From: Deltaproteobacteria bacterium | GTDB taxonomy: Bacteria; Desulfobacterota; GWC2-55-46; S146-70 | Assembly: GCA_015492395.1 (NCBI GenBank) | Contig: WGFD01000130.1 | Span: 1-5,672 of the forward strand | Reading direction: 5' to 3' | Length of the DNA: 5,672 bases | Part shown: one piece after another, positions 1-5,314 of the stretch | Layout of the letters: every line of letters starts with the position of its first letter | Numbering within the stretch: position 1 is the stretch's first letter | Notes under the pieces: generated by a model | Seen by the model: only the letters and a program-made list of their open reading frames with translations | Database searches by the model: none | What the model was told of the DNA's origin: nothing | Position numbers and translations under genes: made by a program

Positions 1-1
1 C

Positions 2-364
2 GATGAGGAAGGCTATATATATATAGTAAGTCGAAAAAGTGAAATAATAAAGAGCGGGGCTCATCGTATAAGTCCAAAGGAGGTTGAAGACGTGCTCTTT
101 GAACACCCAAAAGTTCACGAAGCCGCCGTTGTAGGTGTGGAGGATGAAATCCTGGGTGAAATCGTGGCAGCCTGCATAGTGACAAAGGATGGGATGGAAT
201 GCGCCGGAGAAGAGATACTACGCCATTGCAGTAAACTGCTTCCTCCATACAAGATACCCCATTATGTGGAGTTCTTGAAAGAACTGCCAAAGACAAAGAG
301 TGGGAAGGTTAAAAAGTATCTCTTAAAGAACATAAAAAAACAATTAACCAAAATGGGGAGATAG
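2..364 (+). CDS. AMP-forming acyl-CoA synthetase/ligase, C-terminal fragment (5' end outside window)
   Basis: The frame is open from the window edge, so only the last 120 residues are visible. An internal GTG at 92 could be mistaken for a start, but the A8 hinge motif of the AMP-binding (ANL) superfamily lies upstream of it: DEEGYIYIVSRK at residues 1-12, then the SGAHRISPKEVE block at 18-29. The small C-terminal domain follows (EAAVVGV, then LGEIVAACIV), and then the A10 motif PKTKSGKVKK with the catalytic lysine at about residue 102. The tail is lysine-rich. Known for the family: ATP-dependent adenylation of a carboxylic acid, usually followed by transfer to CoA or a carrier-protein thiol. 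The substrate cannot be read because the acid-binding N-terminal domain is missing. The PP-loop gene begins 3 bases after the stop, so the two are almost certainly cotranscribed. The fragment resembles the complete ligase at 1464-3005 in its C-terminal domain but is clearly divergent, so it is not a recent duplicate. High confidence in family, none in substrate. Confidence 0.93.
   Translation, partial: DEEGYIYIVSRKSEIIKSGAHRISPKEVEDVLFEHPKVHEAAVVGVEDEILGEIVAACIVTKDGMECAGEEILRHCSKLLPPYKIPHYVEFLKELPKTKSGKVKKYLLKNIKKQLTKMGR
355..360 (+). promoter_or_regulatory. Shine-Dalgarno for the PP-loop gene
   Basis: GGGGAG lies inside the last codons of the upstream ligase gene, 7 bases before the ATG at 368. 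It supports that start over the further in-frame ATGs at 374 and 377, although those are only two and three codons later and cannot be fully excluded. Confidence 0.5.
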
Positions 365-367
365 GCA

Positions 368-1384
368 ATGGAAATGATGAACTATACGGTAACACGCTGC
401 TCTAAATGTATTTTACCTTCAACCTTTCCTGGAATATCATTTAATGATGATAATGTTTGTAATCACTGTCTGACTTACCACGGTGAAGTTGTGGATGAGG
501 CGTTAAAGAAAAAATATGAAGACAAGTTTCTCGATCTCCTAAAAGGGTATTCCAGGAGTTCCACTTACGATCTCTTGATGGCCTACAGCGGTGGCAAAGA
601 TAGTACATATACGCTTGATATTTTTGTGAACAGATACAACCTGAGGGTGTTAGCACTCACATTAGACAATACCTTCATATCCGAGAAGGCATTTGTAAAT
701 ATGAGAGAGGTATGTGGCAACCTTGGTGTGGACCACACTATACTCCGGCCCAACCCGAAACTGCTGAAGAAGATATTTACCATTGCCGCTGGTAAAGAAC
801 TCTACTCCGCGAAGACACTCGAGAGGGCCAGCACGGTCTGTACCAGTTGCATAGGGATTGTAAAGGCGCTATTGCTTAGAACCGCTATCGAAAAGGGTGT
901 CCCGTTTATAGGGTTTGGATGGTCGCCAGGACAGGCGCCGGTTCAGTCATCGGTTATGAGGTCGAACCCCGCGCTGATGAAAATGACCCAGAAGGCTATT
1001 TATAACTCGTTACACGGCATTGTTGGAGAGGAGATAGATCCATACTTCATTACTTCAGAGCACCTCGCGCAACCGGAGAGATTCCCATGGAATATACATC
1101 CACTTGCCTTCCTCGAATATAATGAGACAATGATCATAGAGAGAATCATGTCACTGGGGTGGGAAAAGCCTGACGATACAGACCAAAACTCTACTAATTG
1201 CTTGCTTAATGCCTTTGCTAACCAGATCCACAAGGACCGCTATGGGTTCCACCCATACGTATGGGAGATCGCGAATATGGTCCGCGCAGGAGTCATGGCA
1301 CGTGAAGATGGACTTGAAAAGATAGAGGCACCGGAAAATCCTGAAATGGTTAACTATGCGCGTAAAAAATTAGAGGTAATGTAG
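368..1384 (+). CDS. PP-loop ATP-pyrophosphatase, N-acetyl sugar amidotransferase-like (WbpG-related)
   Basis: This 338-residue protein starts with a zinc-ribbon-like pair of CxxC motifs (C11/C14 and C31/C34, the second as VCNHC). An N-type ATP-pyrophosphatase domain follows, with the PP-loop SGGKDS at 74-79. A third CxxC pair lies at C158/C161 (CTSC). Further distinctive blocks are GWSPGQAP at 184-191 and DTDQNSTNCL at 270-279, followed by a helical C-terminus (RYGFHPYVWEIANMVRAG). The N-terminal cysteine layout plus PP-loop is the architecture of WbpG/WbuX-type LPS amidotransferases. Those proteins adenylate a sugar acetamido (or similar) group and accept ammonia from a HisH-like glutaminase to give an acetamidino or amide sugar. 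Related folds include TtuA/TtcA tRNA thiolases and LarE-like sulfur-insertion enzymes, so sulfur transfer through the cysteines is a real alternative. The gene is 3 bases behind one ligase and 79 bases before another, and near a WbpA-type dehydrogenase, which favours a sugar-modifying role. No HisH/HisF partner is visible. No signal peptide or membrane segment is seen, so it should be cytoplasmic. Fold is confident; the reaction is inferred. Confidence 0.85.
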   Translation: MEMMNYTVTRCSKCILPSTFPGISFNDDNVCNHCLTYHGEVVDEALKKKYEDKFLDLLKGYSRSSTYDLLMAYSGGKDSTYTLDIFVNRYNLRVLALTLDNTFISEKAFVNMREVCGNLGVDHTILRPNPKLLKKIFTIAAGKELYSAKTLERASTVCTSCIGIVKALLLRTAIEKGVPFIGFGWSPGQAPVQSSVMRSNPALMKMTQKAIYNSLHGIVGEEIDPYFITSEHLAQPERFPWNIHPLAFLEYNETMIIERIMSLGWEKPDDTDQNSTNCLLNAFANQIHKDRYGFHPYVWEIANMVRAGVMAREDGLEKIEAPENPEMVNYARKKLEVM

Positions 1385-1424
1385 ATTATATAACCAATCT
1401 AATCAACCAATTAACTTGATCGTC

Positions 1425-1459
1425 CGCTAATTACTATACGCTATTCGCTAAACGCTGCA
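1425..1459 (+). repeat. Imperfect 7-bp tandem repeat (CGCTANN) before the ligase start
   Basis: CGCT occurs at 1425, 1439, 1446 and 1453, all in one 7-base register. The units are CGCTAAT, then a degenerate TACTATA, then CGCTATT, CGCTAAA and CGCTGCA. The next register begins CTAT and runs into the ATG at 1464. The array occupies nearly half of the 79-bp gap and takes the place where a Shine-Dalgarno sequence would be expected. Function unknown; it could be a degenerate microsatellite or a spreading short repeat. Confidence 0.6.
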
Positions 1460-1463
1460 CTAT

Positions 1464-3005
1464 ATGCTAGTAAATAATTTCCTGGAAGACAGCGCCAGAA
1501 AATATCCGAATAAGGTGGCATTGATCACTGATGAGGGTAGCTACAATTATCGGGAGATAGATGATATTGCCAACAAGATAGCCCAAGCGCTCCTGGCAGA
1601 TAATTTGAAAAAAGGAGACCGCGTTGCGATATTTATGAATAACTCTCTAGATGTGGTAGTTGGATTGTTTGGAATATTGAAGGCTGGTGGAATCTTCATA
1701 ATAATCAATACGACAGCCAAAACAGAGAAGCTTGCTTATATCTTGAACAATTCCAGGGCTTCAGTGCTCATAGCCTCAAAACAAAATCTCCCTGTTATTG
1801 CCGGCGCGTGTAATAACACCCCTTCATTGAAAGATATTTACATGGCCGGGAAAGATATTCCATCCGGTCAGGCGCTCCATAAAAGGGTGTGCTCCCTGGA
1901 AGAGATAATGGGCGGTACAAACAACAGCCGCCAACCTGAAACACATACGATTGATATGGATCTTGCGAGTATTATATATACCTCCTGTTCGACGGGTCCG
2001 CCGAAAGGTGTTATGATGACACACTTCAACATGGTCTCTGCAGCCAATTCCATCATCAAATATTTGGAGAAGACCGAGGAGGATATTATTCTCAATACTA
2101 TCCCTATGTCCTTTGATTATGGGTTATATCAGGTGTTGATGGGCTTTAAGGTAGGAGCAACGATTGTTTTTGAAAAGCAATTCATGTATCCTTACACGGT
2201 TATCGACACAATATTGAGGGAAAAGGTTACAGGGTTTCCAATAGTTCCTACAATAGCCGCTATACTATTACAGATGGATGGTATAAAGAAACATGACTTC
2301 CACCACCTTAGATACATTACCAGCACTGCAGCCGCACTCCCTGTGGCGCACATAGATAGACTCAAGGACTTTTTTCCTATGACAAAGATATATTCCATGT
2401 ATGGGTTGACGGAATGTAAGAGGGTATCCTATTTGCCGCCGGAGCAATTGGCAATACGACCGACATCGGTTGGGAAAGGTATGCCAAATACAGAAGCCTA
2501 TATTGTAGACCAAAATGGAGACCGTGTGGGTCCTGATATGGTCGGGGAGCTTGTAGTTAGGGGTTCGAATGTAATGATTGGCTACTGGGGTATGCCGGAG
2601 GCAACAGCGAAGACCCTGAAGCCAGGCCGGTATTCATGGGAAAAAGTGCTTTATACAGGTGACCTGTTCAAGATGGACAAAGATGGTTACCTATATTTTA
2701 TTGGCAGAAAGGATGACATCATAAAATGCCGGGGAGAGAAGGTTAGCCCGAAAGAGATAGAAAATGTTCTTTCTGAAATAGATGGCGTGGTTGAGGCGGC
2801 TGTTGTGGGTGTATCGGATTTTCTCTTGGGGCAGGCTGTAAAGGCCTTTGTGGTTCTCAAAAAAGGTCTAAAGATGATGGAAAAAGATGTCCAGAGATAT
2901 TGCTCTCAGCATCTCGAGGACTTTATGGTGCCAAAATATGTGGAATTCATGGATGAACTTCCTAAAACCGCCGCAGGAAAGATCGATAAACTTTCTCTAA
3001 TATAG
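1464..3005 (+). CDS. AMP-forming acyl-CoA ligase, exosortase A (XrtA) locus type
   Basis: This is a full-length 513-residue ANL-superfamily adenylating enzyme. The core motifs are in order: A3 phosphate-binding loop YTSCSTGPPKG at 172-182, A5 MYGLTE at 312-317, A7 YTGD at 397-400, A8 hinge FIGRKDD at 412-418 with GEKVSPKEIE at 424-433, and A10 PKTAAGKIDK at 500-509 with catalytic K506. The stretch after A5 (KRVSYLPPEQ, then RPTSVGKGMPN), together with the length, is what I recall for the AMP-forming ligase subfamily associated with exosortase A exopolysaccharide loci. Known reaction of the family: ATP plus a carboxylate gives acyl-AMP, then a thioester. The substrate of this subfamily is not established to my knowledge. 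The A3 loop has Cys175 (codon TGT) where the family nearly always has Gly. A stop at 1449-1451 leaves ATG 1464 as the only plausible start, and the N-terminus LEDSARKYPNKVALI is typical of the fold. There is no Shine-Dalgarno; a 7-bp repeat sits just upstream. The dehydrogenase follows after 20 bases, implying one transcript. Confidence 0.92.
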   Translation: MLVNNFLEDSARKYPNKVALITDEGSYNYREIDDIANKIAQALLADNLKKGDRVAIFMNNSLDVVVGLFGILKAGGIFIIINTTAKTEKLAYILNNSRASVLIASKQNLPVIAGACNNTPSLKDIYMAGKDIPSGQALHKRVCSLEEIMGGTNNSRQPETHTIDMDLASIIYTSCSTGPPKGVMMTHFNMVSAANSIIKYLEKTEEDIILNTIPMSFDYGLYQVLMGFKVGATIVFEKQFMYPYTVIDTILREKVTGFPIVPTIAAILLQMDGIKKHDFHHLRYITSTAAALPVAHIDRLKDFFPMTKIYSMYGLTECKRVSYLPPEQLAIRPTSVGKGMPNTEAYIVDQNGDRVGPDMVGELVVRGSNVMIGYWGMPEATAKTLKPGRYSWEKVLYTGDLFKMDKDGYLYFIGRKDDIIKCRGEKVSPKEIENVLSEIDGVVEAAVVGVSDFLLGQAVKAFVVLKKGLKMMEKDVQRYCSQHLEDFMVPKYVEFMDELPKTAAGKIDKLSLI

Positions 3006-3011
3006 ACTGTG

Positions 3012-3019
3012 AAGGAAGG
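3012..3019 (+). promoter_or_regulatory. Shine-Dalgarno for the nucleotide-sugar dehydrogenase
   Basis: AAGGAAGG lies 6 bases before the ATG at 3026, within the 20-bp gap after the ligase stop. It fixes the dehydrogenase start and contrasts with the ligase and deacetylase genes, which have no comparable site. Confidence 0.75.
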
Positions 3020-3025
3020 CTATAT

Positions 3026-4333
3026 ATGGACATAGTAGAAAAGATCAAATCCAAAACCGCGAGAGTGGGTATAATCGGTCTCGGCTATGTGGGGCTTCCC
3101 CTTGTAATAGAATTCTGCAAGGCCGGCTTTCATGTGACCGGCTTTGATATTGATAAAGACAAGGTAGATCTATTACGAGAGGGAAATAGTTATATAAAAC
3201 ACATAGACTCCTCTCTTATAGCTCAGTCTCTCGGTCTTTTTGAACCCACCACTGATTTTTCAAGATTACGAGAGATGGATTGCATTATAATCTGCGTCCC
3301 TACGCCACTCGATAAGTATCGTGAGCCAGACCTCTCCTATGTGTTTAATACTACAAAGAGCATTGCCAAATACTTAAGGAGAGGACAACTCATAATCCTT
3401 GAATCCACAACTTACCCTGGTACAACGGATGAGGATATGCGATCTATACTCGAGGGACCGGGGTTGAGGGCAGGCGAAGATTTTTATCTCGCGTACTCCC
3501 CGGAGAGAGAGGATCCGAATAACAAGGATTTCTCAACCTCGACTATCCCCAAGGTAGTTGGCGGATATACCATGGAATGTCTCAAGGCTGCCAATGCACT
3601 TTATAGCAAGGTTGTAGAGCGAACGGTCCCCGTGTCTTCGACCAGGGTTGCAGAGGCTGCAAAACTACTCGAGAACATATACAGGGCAGTCAATATTGCC
3701 CTTGTTAATGAGCTAAAGATGCTGTTTGAAAGGATGGACATAGATGTGTGGGAGGTTATAGAGGCTGCGAAGACAAAGCCATTCGGATTTCAGGCCTTCT
3801 ATCCAGGGCCGGGTCTAGGCGGGCACTGCATCCCGATAGATCCCTTCTATCTGACCTGGAAGGCCAGGGAGCACGATTTTGCAACCAGGTTTATCGAACT
3901 GGCCGGCGAAATAAACACAGCCATGCCATATTACATCATAGAAAAGGTTGCATGGGTCTTGAACAAATACAAAAAATCCCTGAACGGCTCCAGGGTCCTG
4001 GTATTGGGAATTGCCTACAAGAAGGACGTGGATGACCAGCGGGAATCACCGTCGTTGCGCCTTATCCAGCTCTTAAGAAACAGAGGAGCAGAGGTTATGT
4101 ACAGTGATCCTTATGTTCCAATATGTAAGGGGCACAGACATTATCCCGATATAGACATGGAATCCGTGGAATTGACAGAAGATGTGCTTAAAGAGGCTGG
4201 CTTGGTCCTCCTATCGACCGATCATTCAGCCTTTGACTATGGGTTTATAGAACGCCATTCACAATGTATACTCGATACCAGGGATGCATTTAACCGACAT
4301 GGTATAAGGAGTGAGAAGATTTACAAGGCTTAA
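3026..4333 (+). CDS. wbpA: UDP-N-acetyl-D-glucosamine 6-dehydrogenase (WbpA type)
   Basis: The enzyme oxidises C6 of a UDP-HexNAc, most likely UDP-GlcNAc to UDP-GlcNAcA, using two NAD+ in the cytoplasm. The 435-residue length matches the WbpA/TviB class. An N-terminal Rossmann domain carries VGIIGLGYVGLP at 14-25 and an acidic end of the second strand at D41 (GFDID). Then come VPTPL at 91-95, ESTTYPGTT at 127-135 with catalytic E127, and YSPEREDP at 157-164. The central helical domain has AAKLLEN with K213 and N217. The active-site loop GPGLGGHCIPIDP at 261-273 carries the nucleophile C268; this loop plus FYLTWKARE is characteristic of the UDP-HexNAc branch rather than UDP-glucose dehydrogenase. 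The C-terminal UDP-binding domain has LGIAYKKDVDDQRESP at 327-342. All key residues are intact. It follows the ligase by 20 bases with its own strong Shine-Dalgarno. Product sugars of this pathway are substrates upstream of WbpG-type amidotransferases, which fits the neighbour at 368-1384. UDP-GlcNAc is preferred by resemblance; UDP-GalNAc cannot be excluded. Confidence 0.95.
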   Translation: MDIVEKIKSKTARVGIIGLGYVGLPLVIEFCKAGFHVTGFDIDKDKVDLLREGNSYIKHIDSSLIAQSLGLFEPTTDFSRLREMDCIIICVPTPLDKYREPDLSYVFNTTKSIAKYLRRGQLIILESTTYPGTTDEDMRSILEGPGLRAGEDFYLAYSPEREDPNNKDFSTSTIPKVVGGYTMECLKAANALYSKVVERTVPVSSTRVAEAAKLLENIYRAVNIALVNELKMLFERMDIDVWEVIEAAKTKPFGFQAFYPGPGLGGHCIPIDPFYLTWKAREHDFATRFIELAGEINTAMPYYIIEKVAWVLNKYKKSLNGSRVLVLGIAYKKDVDDQRESPSLRLIQLLRNRGAEVMYSDPYVPICKGHRHYPDIDMESVELTEDVLKEAGLVLLSTDHSAFDYGFIERHSQCILDTRDAFNRHGIRSEKIYKA

Positions 4334-4371
4334 GGTATAGCTATTAGTGTGTAGTATGTTGCTGGAAAGGC

Positions 4372-4385
4372 GTTTTTGCAAAAAC
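4372..4385. repeat. Perfect 14-bp palindrome in the dehydrogenase-deacetylase gap
   Basis: GTTTTTGCAAAAAC reads identically on both strands and starts 39 bases after the dehydrogenase stop. As RNA it forms only a weak 5-bp stem, and no U-run follows in the manner of a standard terminator. As DNA it has the form of a dimeric repressor operator. Role not determinable. Confidence 0.5.
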
Positions 4386-4419
4386 TAGACCCTGTAGATT
4401 CAGAGCGAGTAACAAGGTA

Positions 4420-4447
4420 TTATTACCACATCCTTAGGTGGTAGTAA
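4420..4447 (+). other. Leader hairpin 1 upstream of the deacetylase
   Basis: TTATTACCAC (4420-4429) pairs with GTGGTAGTAA (4438-4447), giving a 10-bp stem with one T-G wobble and an 8-base loop. The arm TTATTACC also takes part in an alternative small hairpin, GGTA 4416-4419 with TACC 4424-4427, so the two folds compete. No U-tract follows, so it is not called a terminator. Confidence 0.5.
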
Positions 4448-4453
4448 CTCTAA

Positions 4454-4478
4454 AGACTGGTAAATCTGCTACCAGTCT
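4454..4478 (+). other. Leader hairpin 2 upstream of the deacetylase start
   Basis: AGACTGGTA (4454-4462) and TACCAGTCT (4470-4478) are a perfect 9-bp inverted repeat with a 7-base loop, ending 14 bases before the ATG at 4493. The sequence after it is not T-rich. Its position favours a role at the start of translation, or a protein-binding site, over termination. It sits 6 bases after hairpin 1. Confidence 0.55.
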
Positions 4479-4492
4479 CCTACACCGTTTAC

Positions 4493-5314
4493 ATGCTTAA
4501 CGCCCTAACCATAGACGTCGAAGATTACTACATGGTCTCGGCCTTCGCAGACACAGTTAAGTTCGAGGACTGGCCTGGATACGAAAGCCGTGTGGAGATG
4601 AATACCTATAGGATCTTAGACCTGCTGGACAGATATAGCGTCAGGGCCACCTTCTTCATTCTTGGCTGGATAGCTGAGCAGAAACCGAATGTTATTAAAG
4701 AGATCCACAAGAGGGGCCACGAGTTGGCATCTCATGGGTACAACCACAGACTCGTATATGATCTCTCTCCCAAAGAATTTTGCGAAGATACCAGGAGGGC
4801 AAAACGGTCAATAGAGGACATTATTGGAGAGGCGGTTATAGGTTACAGGGCTACAAGTTTCTCCATAATGAAAGAGACTACATGGGCACTCGATATTCTT
4901 ATGGAAGAGGGTTTTTTATATGATTCCAGCATATTCCCTGTGAGACACGACAGATATGGAATGCCAGGAGCTGAACGGTTTTCTCATATCATAGAGAGAA
5001 ACGGTGGTAGATTGACGGAGTTTCCACCATCAACCTATAGTATATTTGGCAATAATATACCAGTAGGGGGGGGAGGTTATCTCAGGATATTTCCATTGTG
5101 GTTTACAAAAATAGCATTGAGCAACATAAACAACAAGGAGAAGAAACCGGTTGTCTTTTATATTCATCCATGGGAGGTTGATCCCAACCAACCTAGGCTT
5201 AAGGGTTCTGCCTTCTCCATGTTCAGGCATTATACTAATCTACATTCCACGGTAAAGAAACTTGGTAACCTCCTTGAATCCTTTATGTTTGGCCCTGTCA
5301 GGGATATACTATAG
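4493..5314 (+). CDS. Polysaccharide deacetylase, PEP-CTERM/exosortase A locus subfamily
   Basis: This 273-residue NodB-homology carbohydrate esterase family 4 protein would remove N-acetyl groups from a cell-surface polysaccharide. Motif 1 is TIDVEDYY at 6-13, with D8 as likely catalytic base and D11 as likely metal ligand. Motif 2 is ELASHGYNH at 77-85, with the metal ligands H81 and H85. Motif 3 is GYRATSFS at 117-124 with R119. Later motifs are YDSSIFP at 143-149 and YIHPWEVDP at 223-231 with H225. The start NALTIDVEDYY, the GGGGYLR block near 192-198 and the C-terminal FRHYTNLH block are what I recall for the subfamily found in exosortase exopolysaccharide loci. The length is normal for that subfamily. 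There is no signal peptide, which is also usual for the subfamily. ATG 4493 is the only ATG at the N-terminus, since the frame upstream holds no start before a stop at 4451-4453. There is no Shine-Dalgarno, and two hairpins precede the start. The 159-bp gap suggests it may have its own promoter. The gene carries an eight-G run at 5066-5073. Confidence 0.94.
   Translation: MLNALTIDVEDYYMVSAFADTVKFEDWPGYESRVEMNTYRILDLLDRYSVRATFFILGWIAEQKPNVIKEIHKRGHELASHGYNHRLVYDLSPKEFCEDTRRAKRSIEDIIGEAVIGYRATSFSIMKETTWALDILMEEGFLYDSSIFPVRHDRYGMPGAERFSHIIERNGGRLTEFPPSTYSIFGNNIPVGGGGYLRIFPLWFTKIALSNINNKEKKPVVFYIHPWEVDPNQPRLKGSAFSMFRHYTNLHSTVKKLGNLLESFMFGPVRDIL
5066..5073 (+). repeat. G8 homopolymer inside the deacetylase gene
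   Basis: Eight consecutive G encode part of the conserved glycine block (residues 192-195). A one-base slip here would shift the frame before the H225 motif and destroy the enzyme, so the run is both a possible phase-variation site and a likely place for sequencing error. The frame is intact as given. Confidence 0.7.

Noticed and set aside
92..364. Independent small gene starting at GTG 92
   Set aside because: The same frame is open to the window edge and carries the upstream A8 motif, so GTG 92 is an internal valine codon of a longer ligase.
6..3027. Exact 15-base match AGGAAGGCTATATAT at 6-20 and 3013-3027
   Set aside because: The first copy encodes part of the conserved A8 motif of the partial ligase and the second contains a Shine-Dalgarno and start codon. 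Similarity does not extend beyond it, so chance in AT-rich, purine-rich sequence is the simplest reading.
3748..4035. 95-codon plus-strand open frame inside the dehydrogenase
   Set aside because: It lies in another frame wholly within a gene with all family motifs intact, and its product is arginine- and glycine-rich without recognisable features.
4357..4389. Ten-codon open frame (ATG 4357) in the dehydrogenase-deacetylase gap, as a leader peptide
   Set aside because: No Shine-Dalgarno precedes it and its codons are not enriched for any one amino acid, so there is no sign of attenuation.
4377..4400. Promoter -35 TTGCAA before the deacetylase
   Set aside because: No acceptable -10 box is found at 16-18 bases; a promoter in this gap is plausible but cannot be placed.
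4440..4490. tRNA gene suggested by the GGTAAATC-like loop and stems
   Set aside because: No acceptor stem, T-arm consensus or anticodon arm can be arranged around it.
4334..4492. Rho-independent terminator after the dehydrogenase
   Set aside because: Neither hairpin nor the palindrome is followed by a run of T, so termination is not supported.
441..5230. Seven further minus-strand open frames of 66-81 codons opposite the + strand genes
   Set aside because: All are opposite strongly supported coding sequence, overlap each other in places, and show no domain or ribosome site.
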